A DNA stretch of 64,000 bases, taken from contig NIOB01000004.1 in assembly GCA_002189105.1 (NCBI GenBank), forward strand, positions 62,001 through 126,000, written 5' to 3'. The notes beneath the pieces were generated by a model, which did no database searches, was not told the origin of the DNA, and saw nothing but the letters and a program-made list of their open reading frames with translations. Shown piece after piece: positions 45,843 through 54,913 of this stretch. The position numbers were made by a program, and so were the translations under genes. Every line of letters starts with the position of its first letter. Within the stretch, counting starts at the first letter, position 1. Origin of the DNA: Saccharibacillus soli. Lineage in GTDB: Bacteria > Bacillota > Bacilli > Paenibacillales > Paenibacillaceae.

Positions 45843-46301
45843 ATGAAAGCGGAGGTTATCAACCCGTTTTTGGAATCGGCGAAACTGGTGCTTCAGCAGG
45901 TTATCCAGATTTCTCCTTCGACGGGCACACTGGCAGTCAAGAGCGTAAAGCCGATCAACGATCATATCTGGATTCAGATCGGAATGACCGGGCAGTTAAG
46001 CGGCAATATTATCTTTGGACTGCATGAACAGGTCGCAATGAAGATTGTCTCGGCGATGATGGGCGGTTTTGCCATTACGGAATTGGATGAAATGGGACGC
46101 AGTGCGATCTCGGAGCTTGGCAATATGATTAGCGGCAATGCGGGAATTCTGCTGTCGAATCAGGGTGTAGTGGTGGATATTACGCCTCCAAGCGTCGTGC
46201 ATGGCGAAGGATTTACCGGTGAGATGCCGGAGAAGGCTCTGACGATTCCTCTGCTGATGGACGGAATTGGGGAACTGGATATTCAAGTCTTGATCTCGTA
46301 A
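45843..46301 (+). CDS. cheX: CheX-family chemotaxis phosphatase
   Basis: A 152-residue protein of the CheC/CheX/FliY group. MKAEVINPFLESAKLVLQQV is a typical CheX start. The catalytic E-x2-N helix is ALSELGN-like, here SAISELGNMISGNAG at about residues 92-106. A single active helix fits CheX. It dephosphorylates CheY-P or related receiver domains. No other chemotaxis gene is close. The start at 45843 has GGGAGG 12 bases upstream; an ATG at 45834 is a poorer alternative. Confidence 0.9.
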   Translation: MKAEVINPFLESAKLVLQQVIQISPSTGTLAVKSVKPINDHIWIQIGMTGQLSGNIIFGLHEQVAMKIVSAMMGGFAITELDEMGRSAISELGNMISGNAGILLSNQGVVVDITPPSVVHGEGFTGEMPEKALTIPLLMDGIGELDIQVLIS

Positions 46302-46415
46302 AATAAAGGCGAAAACACGCTAGGGCTTGCAGAGCTGAAGGGCGGAAGGGGGAATCCGCTCGGTTCAGGTGCAGGTCAGACGTGATCCCGGAACGATGAA
46401 GGAGTATTCGCCTGT

Positions 46416-47189
46416 ATGCTAACGAACAAAGTCGTATTCATTACGGGGGCTTCAAGCGGAATTGGAGCTCTTGCCGCACATCAAGTTGCAGAGCGCGGGG
46501 GGGTCCCCATTCTGGCGGCACGCTCGGAAGACAAGCTGCGCACCGCGGTGAGCGCTTTACCCGGAAAGTCAGGCATCCGTATATTAGATGTAGGGAATGC
46601 CGAATCGGTCGATTCAGCCGTAAACAGCGTTATCGACGAGTATGGACGCATTGACATTTTGGTCAATAACGCGGGTTATGGCTTGTTTGAGACGGCGGAA
46701 GAGATGGCACTCGATGATTACGAGGGCATCATGAACGTGAATTATATGGGCGTTGTACGCTGCACGAAGGCGGTACTGCCGCATATGCGCCGGGCAGGTT
46801 CCGGCCAGATCCTGACGGTGGCTTCCATGGCGGGCAAGTTCGCTACCGCCAAGTCGGCCGGATACGCGGCGTCCAAGCATGCCGTGCTGGGCTTTATGAA
46901 TTCACTGCGCCAGGAGCTGCGCGGCAGTGGAATCGCTGTCTCATCGATCAATCCCGGCCCGATTGATACGCCGTTCTTCGAGACCGCCGACCCGGATGGA
47001 ACCTACGTCAAGAGTGTAGGGAAATTCCTGCTCCCACCCGAGAAGGTGGTTCGGGAGATGGTACGGTCGATGGAGACTCGCCGGGACGAAGTGGATCTAC
47101 CGCGTTATCTGGGCCTGGCGATTCGATTATATGGCTTGATGCCGCGCACGGCTGATCGTCTGGCGGGACGTTTTCTTAACCTGAAGTAG
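46416..47189 (+). CDS. Short-chain dehydrogenase/reductase
   Basis: A 257-residue classical SDR oxidoreductase. The cofactor motif is FITGASSGIGALAA (residues about 7-20), NNAGYG follows at about 87, and the catalytic tetrad is present as Ser in TVASMAGKFA, and Tyr/Lys in SAGYAASKHAV (YxxxK). The substrate is unknown. The ATG is preceded by AAGGAG. It is a single gene followed by a hairpin terminator. Confidence 0.93.
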   Translation: MLTNKVVFITGASSGIGALAAHQVAERGGVPILAARSEDKLRTAVSALPGKSGIRILDVGNAESVDSAVNSVIDEYGRIDILVNNAGYGLFETAEEMALDDYEGIMNVNYMGVVRCTKAVLPHMRRAGSGQILTVASMAGKFATAKSAGYAASKHAVLGFMNSLRQELRGSGIAVSSINPGPIDTPFFETADPDGTYVKSVGKFLLPPEKVVREMVRSMETRRDEVDLPRYLGLAIRLYGLMPRTADRLAGRFLNLK

Positions 47190-47302
47190 CGCTGCATCTG
47201 CCATCCTATCAAATCCTGGGTTCAAGTCTGGATTCAAACCTGATGGGTTTAGATCCACTTGATCCAGTCGTGTTCATTTTTTGGGATAAAACTTCCAAGC
47301 TT

Positions 47303-47351
47303 TGCGATTTGCGCTCCGTATTTCGGAGGCGGTTTTCGCAGGGCTTTTTTT
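47303..47351 (+). terminator. Probable terminator after the SDR gene
   Basis: Nested stems TGCGA/TCGCA (47303-47307 with 47336-47340) and CTCCG/CGGAG inside are followed by GGGCTTTTTTT. Confidence 0.65.
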
Positions 47352-47469
47352 GCGTTACATTAAAGGAGAAGAATAGGATAAGAAGCGGCAAGCAGAACGT
47401 GATAAAGATGCCTGGAACACCTGAATCAAACCATAAGATTGCCGATCAGGGACAGGAGGCGATACGGTA

Positions 47470-47760
47470 ATGAACAGCGAGGCCATAGCCTGGCAGTCGT
47501 ATTACAAAGTGCATCGGGAAATTCAGGAAGGGAAGCAGCAAAGTCATCGATCCCACCGTAAGATGGAGTTGTATGCGGATCGAATCACCACACATCGCCG
47601 GGAGTTTGCGCTGCGGGACGTATTCGATATGTCTTATCGGCGAATCGGAGGCGACATTGGGCTGTTGTATCTGCATACAAGCACAGGTGTCTTCTCGTAT
47701 AACGTCTGTGAAGATCCCCGCGAGTTCATTCAGCACTTTAAGTCGATGCCGTTCCCTTAG
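47470..47760 (+). CDS. Hypothetical 96-residue protein
   Basis: A small, His/Arg-rich soluble protein with no transmembrane segment. Its second half (YADRITTHRREFALRDVFDMSYR, then GLLYLHTSTGVFSYNV) has the alternating strand pattern of a small PH-like or YcxB-like beta domain, but I do not recognise a named family. The ATG has a good GGAGG ribosome binding site, and codon use resembles neighbours, which supports it as a real gene. It stands alone between two hairpin terminators. Confidence 0.7.
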   Translation: MNSEAIAWQSYYKVHREIQEGKQQSHRSHRKMELYADRITTHRREFALRDVFDMSYRRIGGDIGLLYLHTSTGVFSYNVCEDPREFIQHFKSMPFP

Positions 47761-47800
47761 ATGAAACAGGTGATAAGCCGAAGCAAGAACTCATAATATC

Positions 47801-47840
47801 AAGGCTGAAGTTATCCTCCGGGATAGGTGAGGCCTTTTTT
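47801..47840 (+). terminator. Terminator after the hypothetical gene
   Basis: AAGGC...TATCC TCCG GGATA...GGCCT forms an interrupted stem followed by six T. Confidence 0.65.
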
Positions 47841-47864
47841 CATGTCATCACTTTTCCGAAATCT

Positions 47865-47897
47865 AACGTTGACGTTAACGTTAATATGTAGTAATAT
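47865..47897 (+). promoter_or_regulatory. Promoter and hexamer-repeat operator of the MerR-MFS operon
   Basis: TTGACG 47869-47874 and TAATAT 47892-47897 have a 17 bp spacer. Three direct hexamers AACGTT GACGTT AACGTT (47865-47882), including a central palindrome, cover the -35 box and part of the spacer. They are a likely binding site for the MerR-type regulator encoded 70 bp downstream. Confidence 0.65.
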
Positions 47898-47966
47898 TCA
47901 TATGTAAAGGTTGTAATATACAGAAACTTGCGAAGAGTTTTCTGAAAAGTCGGGAGGAAGGAGAAC

Positions 47967-48440
47967 ATGAAGACGTACAAGATCGACGATGTGGCACGGG
48001 AAACCGGATTGACCAAACGGACGATCCGCTATTACGAGGAAATCGGACTGATGCCCACCCCGGAGCGAAGCGAGGGTGGAACGAGGCAGTATACGAGAGA
48101 ACACATCGATCATCTGCTGCATGTGATCTCGGCCCGCGACGTATTGGGCTTTTCCCTTCAGGAAATTCAGGATTATATCGTCTATGCCCGGGAGCTGAGT
48201 GGTCAGCGGCAGCTGTATCCGCAGATTCAGGAGCCGGAGCAGAAGCTTGCGAAGCTGCGGGAGATGGACGAGACATTGGATGCACAGCTTCGCAAATTGG
48301 ATGAGAAAGCCGGCAAGATTCTGGCCATGAAGGCAGAGCTGGAACAATTCCGGGCAAGAGTGGGAGCGGGAATCGACCTGCTTGAGGCCAAACAACAGAA
48401 CCACACTAAGGACATCGAGATGGAGGAAACAGGGAAATGA
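47967..48440 (+). CDS. MerR-family transcriptional regulator
   Basis: A 157-residue regulator. The MerR winged helix is at residues 1-75 (YKIDDVARETGLTKRTIRYYEEIGLM), followed by a long coiled-coil dimerisation helix (about 85-140). The effector domain is minimal, so the ligand is probably bound by few residues, or the protein acts as a simple repressor. The ATG follows GGGAGGAAGGAGAAC. It overlaps the efflux transporter gene by 4 bp, an arrangement like B. subtilis yfmP-yfmO; this parallel is from general pattern. Confidence 0.92.
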   Translation: MKTYKIDDVARETGLTKRTIRYYEEIGLMPTPERSEGGTRQYTREHIDHLLHVISARDVLGFSLQEIQDYIVYARELSGQRQLYPQIQEPEQKLAKLREMDETLDAQLRKLDEKAGKILAMKAELEQFRARVGAGIDLLEAKQQNHTKDIEMEETGK

Positions 48441-49666
48441 AAAGTGAAGTGCAAGGACGTACACTGCCTCCGGAGGGTAAATCCCTAAAGGAAGGCGGTT
48501 TTTTATCGCAGCCTAAGGCCGTATGGGCGGTTATGTTCGCCTGTATTATTTCATTCATGGGCATTGGATTGGTCGATCCGATCCTGCCTGCAATCGCCAA
48601 ACAGCTTCAGGCTACACCAAGCCAGGTCTCGCTGCTGTTTACCAGCTACAACTTCGTAACAGGCGTAGCCATGCTGATTACCGGCTTCGTATCGAGCCGT
48701 ATCGGGGTCAAAAAGACTCTGCTCAGTGGGATTGTGCTGACCGTTGTGTTCTCGGCACTGGCAGGTTCCTCCAGCACCATCGCGGGGATCGTCGGTTTCC
48801 GCGGCGGCTGGGGGCTGGGTAATGCGCTGTTTATCGCCACTGCACTGTCGGCGATCGTTGGTCTGTCTACATCGGGTACAGCCAAAGCGATCATTCTCTA
48901 TGAAGCTGCGCTTGGGCTGGGGATTGCCGTTGGCCCACTGTTGGGCGGCGAGCTGGGTTCGATCTCGTGGAGAGGCCCATTCTTCGGCGTCAGCGTACTG
49001 ATGGCACTCGCCTTCGTTGCGGTAACCGTGCTGCTGCCCAAGATTCCTAAGCCCAAGACCAGCAGTAAATTGGCTGACCCCTTCAAGGCACTGGGTTATC
49101 CCTCGCTGATGACGCTGGGCATCGTAGCGTTTCTGTACAACTTCGGCTTCTTCACACTGATGGCGTATTCGCCTTATGTGATGGAGCTGGATGAACATGG
49201 ATTGGGTTATGTATTCTTCGGCTGGGGACTGCTGCTAGCGATCACGTCGGTATTTGTTGCACCGCGTATTCAGAGCCGCTTCGGTACAGTACGTTCCATG
49301 GCGGTCATGCTGACCCTGTTTGCCATTGACCTGCTGGCTATGGCGGTGGGTACAGTCATGGGCAGCCCAACGACGGTTATTGTCTGTGTCATCGTTGCCG
49401 GCGCATTCCTCGGGATTAATAATACCTTAATCACAACAGCCGTGATGGAATCCGCTCCGGTAGAGCGTTCCACCGCTTCGGCGGCTTACAGCTTCGTTCG
49501 CTTCATGGGCGGTGCGGTATCGCCATGGTTGGCCGGTAAGCTGGCAGAATGGTTCTCGGCAGAAACGCCTTTCTATTTCGGTGCTGTGATGGTCGTAATC
49601 GGGGTTGTTGCCCTGGTACTGCGTCGTCGTCACTTATCGCATATTGATGAGGCGATCAGCCACTAA
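48437..49666 (+). CDS. MFS multidrug-type efflux transporter
   Basis: A 409-residue major facilitator protein with 12 transmembrane segments. The start overlaps the MerR gene stop (ATGA). Conserved signs of drug/H+ antiporters include the early FMGIGLVDPILPAIAKQL and the motif A-like TGFVSSRIGVKKTLLSG loop after helix 2, and motif C-like EAALGLGIAVGPLLGGELG in helix 5. The closest type I recall is YfmO-like. It is likely regulated by the MerR protein through the operator at 47865-47897. Confidence 0.9.
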   Translation: MKSEVQGRTLPPEGKSLKEGGFLSQPKAVWAVMFACIISFMGIGLVDPILPAIAKQLQATPSQVSLLFTSYNFVTGVAMLITGFVSSRIGVKKTLLSGIVLTVVFSALAGSSSTIAGIVGFRGGWGLGNALFIATALSAIVGLSTSGTAKAIILYEAALGLGIAVGPLLGGELGSISWRGPFFGVSVLMALAFVAVTVLLPKIPKPKTSSKLADPFKALGYPSLMTLGIVAFLYNFGFFTLMAYSPYVMELDEHGLGYVFFGWGLLLAITSVFVAPRIQSRFGTVRSMAVMLTLFAIDLLAMAVGTVMGSPTTVIVCVIVAGAFLGINNTLITTAVMESAPVERSTASAAYSFVRFMGGAVSPWLAGKLAEWFSAETPFYFGAVMVVIGVVALVLRRRHLSHIDEAISH

Positions 49667-49785
49667 TTCTTGGGCTGCGTCCGGCTGTGGGCTGAGGTGG
49701 AATGTGCGCTGAAGCCGCTGGATATGGAATCATGCTTGCCAAATATGGGAGCAAATACGATGAATGAAGAGAGGGAGCGGGGAAG

Positions 49786-50205
49786 ATGAAGCATATTTTG
49801 GTAGCGATAGACGGTTCGTCGGGTTCGGAACATGCAATGGAAGAAGCGATCAAGTTGGGCAAATCTTTTGCGGTACTGCCCAAAATGACGGTGCTGCATG
49901 TCGATCCATCGGTTGCGATGGTCGAGCCGCCCTTTGGCATTGACCCGGATGAACGGATTGAGGAAGAAGGACGTGAGCTGCTCAAGCCTGTTCAGGCAGC
50001 ATTAGCGTCTTCGGGTCTGGAGTATACCGTTATCCTGCGCAAAGGCGATCCTGCACGTGAGATCTGCGAGTTTGCCGCGCATGAAGTATGCGATCTGATT
50101 GTCATGGGTACGCGCGGACAGAGCCTGGCGGCTGAGCTGCTGCTTGGCAGCGTGAGCCACAAAGTGATTCAACATGCACCTTGTCCGGTGATGACGATTC
50201 GCTAA
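49786..50205 (+). CDS. Universal stress protein UspA
   Basis: A 139-residue single-domain Usp. The start HILVAIDGSSGSEHAMEEA and the ATP-binding motif VMGTRGQSLAAELLLGSVSHKV (G-2x-G-9x-G-S/T type, here GTRGQ and GSVS) indicate an ATP-binding member. The ATG follows GGGAGCGGGGAAG. It is monocistronic and followed by a terminator. It differs from the KdpD-type Usp at 27137. Confidence 0.93.
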   Translation: MKHILVAIDGSSGSEHAMEEAIKLGKSFAVLPKMTVLHVDPSVAMVEPPFGIDPDERIEEEGRELLKPVQAALASSGLEYTVILRKGDPAREICEFAAHEVCDLIVMGTRGQSLAAELLLGSVSHKVIQHAPCPVMTIR

Positions 50206-50268
50206 TCGTACGCTGCTTGAGTGAAACGTATGAAGCGATAATCCATTGGATCGACATCGATGCGGATC

Positions 50269-50305
50269 GCCCTCTTTTGTCTTGCGAGACAGGAGAGGGC
50301 TTTTT
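50269..50305 (+). terminator. Terminator after UspA
   Basis: GCCCTC 50269-50274 pairs with GAGGGC 50295-50300 around an inner TGTCT/AGACA stem, then TTTTT. Confidence 0.85.
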
Positions 50306-50403
50306 GCTATGTATACAGGTTTGAATTTGCATTTGGGATTTGCTGCGATTCCACCTATAATAGGAGAAAGGACACGACTGAACATAAAGGTGGAACAAAT
50401 GAA

Positions 50404-51849
50404 ATGACAAGAGACATTGAACAATTCGCACAGCTCGGCATTGGCGAGGCGCTGACGGCTGGGCTGCTTGAATACGGTATCGGGAAGCCCAGCCCGATTC
50501 AGGCGGAAGCAATTCCGTATATTCTGGAAGGCCGCGATGTGCTGGCGCAATCCCAGACGGGAACAGGCAAGACCCTTGCCTATCTGCTGCCGCTGCTTCA
50601 ACGGATTGATCCGGAGAAAAAAGAGAGCCAGGTGCTGGTCATCGCTCCGACTCAGGAACTGGCGATGCAGATCGTACGCGAAGGCGAGAAATACGGCGCG
50701 CCGCTTGGCATTTCTACGATTGGTCTGATTGGCGGCGCTTCGGCGGCCCGCCAGGTGGAGAAGCTGCGCCAGCGTCCGCATCTGGTCGTTGGCACGCCGG
50801 GACGACTGCGTGAGCTGCTGTCCACGCGCAAGCTCAAGCTGCATGAAGTGCGCACGGTTGTGCTGGACGAAGCCGATCAGATCTTCCAGCTTGGTGGGGC
50901 GGACGATATTCGTGCGCTGCTCAAGGGTTCGCTGCGTGATCGCCAGCTGATCTTCCTGTCGGCTACGCTTGGCCCTGAAGTGCGGACACTGGCTGAGCGG
51001 GAGATGCGTGATCCGGCTGACGTGGGTATTGAGCCGGAGCAGAAACTGGCGAAGACGACGCAGCATCTGTACTTCGTCTGCGAAGAACGCGACCGTATCG
51101 ACATCCTGCGTCGCGTGGTGCGCCATTATAATCCGCAGCGGGCGATCGTCTTCGTCAATCAGACGGGGACGATTGCCGAGGTGGAAGCGAAGCTGAATCA
51201 CCTCGGACTGGCTGCGCGGACTCTCTACGGCGAAGCCGACAAAGTGACCCGCGCCACGGTATTGTCGCAGTTCCGCAGCGGCAAGTTCCGGCTGCTGGTG
51301 GCGACCGATGTGGCTGCACGCGGTCTGGACATTCCGGGACTGGAACTGGTCGTACACCTCGACCCGGCTACCGACTCCGAGCACTACGTTCACCGCGCCG
51401 GTCGAACGGGGCGCATGGGACGCAAGGGCTTGTCGGTCTCGATCGTGACCGACCGACAAGAATTCATTCTACGCAAATTCTCGCGTGAACTTGAGACCGA
51501 GATTGAACCGCGCGTGCTGTATGAAGGCGCGGTGCTGACACTCGCGGAGGCCGAGCAGCGCCGCTCCTCGGGCGCGGCGCGGTGGACGCCCAAGAGATCC
51601 GGCAGCGCAGCAGCCGGACGCAGCGAAGCGGCTGGTGTCCCGGCTTCGCAGGGCAGCAGTCCTGTAACGGGTTCCGGCGCGGCAGGTCGTGCGCATGGCG
51701 AAGCTCCGCAGCGTTCGGCAGAACCGGGCCGAACCCAGCCTCGCAAACCGGCGGGTCGTCCACCTAAGGGCAGCAAGAAACAGCCCAACAAGGATAAGGG
51801 CGCACCGAAATGGCTCAAGGACAAACGGTCCACACAGGACCCTTCGTAA
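50404..51849 (+). CDS. DEAD-box RNA helicase with a basic low-complexity tail
   Basis: A 481-residue ATP-dependent RNA helicase. Motifs in order: Q-motif region GKPSPIQAEAIP, Walker A AQSQTGTGKT (about 49-58), PTQELAMQ, TPGRLREL, DEAD in VLDEADQIF (about 157), SAT in FLSATLG (about 190), and HRAGRTGRMGRKG (about 330). The RecA core ends near residue 360. The last about 90 residues are rich in Ala, Gly, Pro, Arg and Lys and probably bind RNA. The start at 50404 follows AAAGGTGG; the longer frame is rejected. The core resembles YfmL-type small helicases. It functions in RNA or ribosome remodelling. Confidence 0.93.
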   Translation: MTRDIEQFAQLGIGEALTAGLLEYGIGKPSPIQAEAIPYILEGRDVLAQSQTGTGKTLAYLLPLLQRIDPEKKESQVLVIAPTQELAMQIVREGEKYGAPLGISTIGLIGGASAARQVEKLRQRPHLVVGTPGRLRELLSTRKLKLHEVRTVVLDEADQIFQLGGADDIRALLKGSLRDRQLIFLSATLGPEVRTLAEREMRDPADVGIEPEQKLAKTTQHLYFVCEERDRIDILRRVVRHYNPQRAIVFVNQTGTIAEVEAKLNHLGLAARTLYGEADKVTRATVLSQFRSGKFRLLVATDVAARGLDIPGLELVVHLDPATDSEHYVHRAGRTGRMGRKGLSVSIVTDRQEFILRKFSRELETEIEPRVLYEGAVLTLAEAEQRRSSGAARWTPKRSGSAAAGRSEAAGVPASQGSSPVTGSGAAGRAHGEAPQRSAEPGRTQPRKPAGRPPKGSKKQPNKDKGAPKWLKDKRSTQDPS

Positions 51850-51881
51850 GACTGATTTGGGCAGCCTGACCGTTCTCGACG

Positions 51882-51913
51882 ATCCCCGCCGCGCGATACG
51901 CCGGCGGGATTTC
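51882..51913 (+). terminator. Weak hairpin after the helicase gene
   Basis: ATCCCCGCCG pairs with CGGCGGGAT with one bulge; the T tail is short, so termination is uncertain. Confidence 0.35.
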
Positions 51914-51989
51914 AGGACGCCCTTAATCGGGCAGGAGCTGCTTGGCAGGCTGCATCAGACCGCATCAGACATAGAAGAGGTGAAGGATA

Positions 51990-52751
51990 ATGAGTGAACA
52001 GGCCATACTGAAAGTCGCTGCATTGACTGGCGGATACAGCGTCAACAAACCCGTGCTGCACGACGTGGATTTTGAAGTTGGGCCGGGTGAGATGGTCGGA
52101 TTGATCGGTCTCAATGGAGCAGGCAAGAGCACCACCATGAAGCATATCCTCGGGCTGATGTCTCCCAAGGAAGGTGAAGTCCGCATCAGCGGAGCGCTGC
52201 TCAAGGACAATCCGGATCGTTACCGCGCATCGCTTGCTTTTGTACCGGAATCTCCCGTGCTGTATGAAGAGTTGACGGTGCGTGAGCATATGGAGTTTAC
52301 GGCTCGCGCCTACGGCGTAGATCAAGCCGTATTTGAAGAACGTGCAGAGCGTCTGCTGAAGCTGTTCTATATGAAGGACAAGGAACACAGCCTGTCTACG
52401 CACCTGTCCAAAGGCATGAAGCAGAAGGTGATGATTATGTGTGCATTTATCGCACGTCCGCCGCTGTATGTCATCGACGAGCCATTCCTGGGTCTGGACC
52501 CGCTGGGGATTCGGGACCTGCTGGATTATATGGTAGAAGTGAACCGGGAGGGCGCTTCGATCCTGCTCAGTTCGCATATCTTGTCCACGATCGAAAATTA
52601 CTGCAATCGCTTTGTGATTCTGCATAAAGGGCGCATTATCGTTCAGGGAACGCTGGAGGATATTCGCACGGCTTCCAACATGCCGGGTGCGCCGCTGGAA
52701 GACATCTTCGATCGTCTCGTGCGGGCTGAAGGCGCCGGAGGCATCCAATGA
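51990..52751 (+). CDS. ecsA: ABC transporter ATP-binding protein, EcsA-like
   Basis: A 253-residue ATPase. Walker A is GLNGAGKSTTMKH (about 39-51), signature LSKGMKQKVMIM (about 137-148), Walker B YVIDEPFLGLDP (about 158-169). It pairs with the EcsB-like membrane protein encoded next, with a 4 bp overlap. In B. subtilis EcsAB affects secretion, competence and the regulated proteolysis by RasP through an unclear export function. The ATG follows AGAGGTGAAGGATA. Confidence 0.88.
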   Translation: MSEQAILKVAALTGGYSVNKPVLHDVDFEVGPGEMVGLIGLNGAGKSTTMKHILGLMSPKEGEVRISGALLKDNPDRYRASLAFVPESPVLYEELTVREHMEFTARAYGVDQAVFEERAERLLKLFYMKDKEHSLSTHLSKGMKQKVMIMCAFIARPPLYVIDEPFLGLDPLGIRDLLDYMVEVNREGASILLSSHILSTIENYCNRFVILHKGRIIVQGTLEDIRTASNMPGAPLEDIFDRLVRAEGAGGIQ

Positions 52752-54319
52752 GCGGGCGCGGCCTGAATTCCGGCGGTGAAGATCGCCGCGAACGGGAGGA
52801 AAACCAAGATTCGCTCTCGCCGGGACGTGTCTCTAACCATCCGGATGATCGGAACGCGACCCAAGCCTCAGAAAGCGGCAGGCCAGGCGGCGTACAGCGG
52901 GGATCATCCGCCGACCCGAAGGCTCAGGGCGGATCGTCGGCTTCTCCATCCATCGCCCAGAAGGGTGCCGCGAGTTCCGGCGATGGAAGTGAGGGCATCA
53001 AGGCGCCTATGGGGGCAAGCTTTGCGGCGAAGCAGCGCCCTCCTGCCACAGACGGCCTGCCGTGGCCGCCTGGAACGATTGCGCCGATGACCGCCGAAGG
53101 TATGGCTGCGCTGCGCGGCAAGCGGCGTTCGTTGTTCCTCAGCCGCATCCTGCCCTACACGCCGTATATTATTCAGAGCGGTCTTGCCGTCACCACCATG
53201 CTGCTGTTAATTCTGTTTGCGGCATGGTATACCTCCATTCTTCAGAACGTGCCGGAAGGACTGCCCATGAGCTGGATCATGGTGGCGCTGCTGTTTCCGC
53301 TAACCGCCTGGAGCAGTTTTCGGACGTATATGAAACCTGCCGATACGGTGTTCCTGCTTCCGGTTGAGACTCAGATGCGGGCGTATTTTGCCCCAGCCTG
53401 GCGTGCGGGTGTTATGGGCAAGCTGCTGGTGACTGCGCTTGTGCTGCTGGTGGCCTGGCCGATCTATATTCGGGTTCAGCCAGACGATCATGCCAATCTA
53501 TGGGCAAGCCTGCTGCTGGTCCTGATCCTGAAGCTGCTCTTTGCCTATGGTGCCTGGCAGGAGCATCGGATGGTCTCCGCCCGTGCAGCTGCCGGATTTG
53601 CGCTGCTGCGTTGGCTGTTGGGGATTGGCGCCTTTGCTGCCTGGTTCCAACTGCCGGTGCTGACTGCCGCACTGACGCTGCTGATCGGGGCCGTGTTATA
53701 TGGGCTGATCCTGCGTTTTCCACCCAAACATCGTGTGCCGTGGGAGCGTCTGATCGCTGTCGAACGTGCACAGGCTGGACGGGCCATGCGGATGCTCGGC
53801 TGGTTCGTCGATGTGCCGACGCAGGACCCTCGCGTCTACCGCCGCCGCTGGCTCTCCGGCGTTGGCAGGTCCATTCCCTGGAAGCCGGAAGAAGCGTATC
53901 GCTTCCTGCTCACCCGCGCCTTCATCCGGGGCGATCTGCTGGGCATGGCGGTGAGGCTGTCGGTTGTCGGATTCATCCTGATGCTGCTCGCCCGCGTCTC
54001 TTGGCTTGGCGGAGCGCTGCTGCTTTTGTTTACCTTTATGATCGGTGTTCAGCTGAATGGACTGCGCCGTCAGCATATGGATTCCCTGTGGCTGTCGCTC
54101 TATCCGCTTCAGGAGGACTCACGCCGCCGCGCCGGACTTCATGTGATGCTTCGCGTCATGCTGCTCTCCGCCGTCTTCATGTGGCTGCCGTTTGTGCTCA
54201 CCTTGCCGTCTGATCCGGCGCTGGCTCTCGGTTCACTGACGGCTGCGCTGGTATTAGCCTGGCTGATGCGCAGCTCGGCGGAACGTAAGTGGCGTAAGCT
54301 GGAGGGCGAAGACGACTGA
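52748..54319 (+). CDS. ecsB: ABC transporter permease, EcsB-like, with disordered N-terminal extension
   Basis: A 523-residue membrane protein. Residues about 130-500 carry around ten hydrophobic segments and the EcsB-type start of the membrane domain (ALRGKRRSLFLSRILPYTPYIIQSG). The first about 115 residues are Ser/Gly/Ala/Arg-rich, with no hydrophobic segment, and are absent from typical EcsB (about 410 residues). The ATG overlaps the ecsA stop; an internal start such as the ATG near 53086 cannot be excluded, but no strong site was noted. The substrate of the transporter is unknown. Confidence 0.82.
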   Translation: MSGRGLNSGGEDRREREENQDSLSPGRVSNHPDDRNATQASESGRPGGVQRGSSADPKAQGGSSASPSIAQKGAASSGDGSEGIKAPMGASFAAKQRPPATDGLPWPPGTIAPMTAEGMAALRGKRRSLFLSRILPYTPYIIQSGLAVTTMLLLILFAAWYTSILQNVPEGLPMSWIMVALLFPLTAWSSFRTYMKPADTVFLLPVETQMRAYFAPAWRAGVMGKLLVTALVLLVAWPIYIRVQPDDHANLWASLLLVLILKLLFAYGAWQEHRMVSARAAAGFALLRWLLGIGAFAAWFQLPVLTAALTLLIGAVLYGLILRFPPKHRVPWERLIAVERAQAGRAMRMLGWFVDVPTQDPRVYRRRWLSGVGRSIPWKPEEAYRFLLTRAFIRGDLLGMAVRLSVVGFILMLLARVSWLGGALLLLFTFMIGVQLNGLRRQHMDSLWLSLYPLQEDSRRRAGLHVMLRVMLLSAVFMWLPFVLTLPSDPALALGSLTAALVLAWLMRSSAERKWRKLEGEDD

Positions 54320-54338
54320 TCTTAATCATGCGAATTCC

Positions 54339-54366
54339 AACCCGGACAACTTGTTGTCTGGGTTTT
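54339..54366 (+). terminator. Terminator of ecsAB
   Basis: AACCCGGACAA 54339-54349 pairs with TTGTCTGGGTT 54354-54364 (one G-U), then TTTT. Confidence 0.85.
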
Positions 54367-54534
54367 GGGTATGGGCGAAGAAGGAATTAGGGATGACAAA
54401 CACAAACGGCAAGGAGTTTGGATGTTCCACATTTTGCAATAAAAGAATATAATTATATTTAGAACGGTTGATTTAATATACGCAGCTGCCTGCCGCTTGA
54501 TCCTCCAATCCTGTACAAGGAGCGTGATGTTCAT

Positions 54535-54867
54535 ATGTATCCGATCAAAAAATTTGTCTTTCAAAGTCTGGCTCTGGGCGGTTTGGTTCTTGCCGTAACA
54601 GCCTGCAATCAAGCATCCATGGAGGCGCAGCCATCCGCTGTGCTTACGGTTGACGAGGTGAACACGGTGATCGGGAAGGGAACGCCGAACTGGGATACTT
54701 TTAAAAAGTATGAACACAAGGATGTCGGTTCCGGCTTGTATCTGTGGGAATATGAAGTGGAGGGCGGTCAGAAGCTTCAGATTGGCGGTGCCGACCTGAA
54801 GCAGGCGCCGACGCAGGTTCGATTGATCGATGCGGAAGGTAACGTTATTCGCTCATTCGATTCTTGA
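54535..54867 (+). CDS. Small lipoprotein, unknown
   Basis: A 110-residue predicted lipoprotein. A basic start (MYPIKKF) and hydrophobic stretch lead to a lipobox LAVTAC with Cys at about residue 23. The remaining 87 residues look like one compact beta-rich domain (YLWEYEVEGGQKLQIGG, VRLIDAEGNVIRSF). I do not recognise the family; the pattern loosely recalls SmpA/BamE-like small lipoproteins (EVNTVIGKGTPNWDTF). The ATG follows AAGGAGCGTGATGTTC. It is convergent with the aminotransferase gene. Confidence 0.75.
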   Translation: MYPIKKFVFQSLALGGLVLAVTACNQASMEAQPSAVLTVDEVNTVIGKGTPNWDTFKKYEHKDVGSGLYLWEYEVEGGQKLQIGGADLKQAPTQVRLIDAEGNVIRSFDS

Positions 54868-54913
54868 AGTGAACGGCAGGAGCCATTTTCACTCGTCATC
54901 TTTTTTTCAGCAC

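Noticed and set aside
47243-47470. 75-residue plus-strand open frame after the SDR gene
   Set aside because: It overlaps the SDR terminator hairpin and lacks a start site signal.
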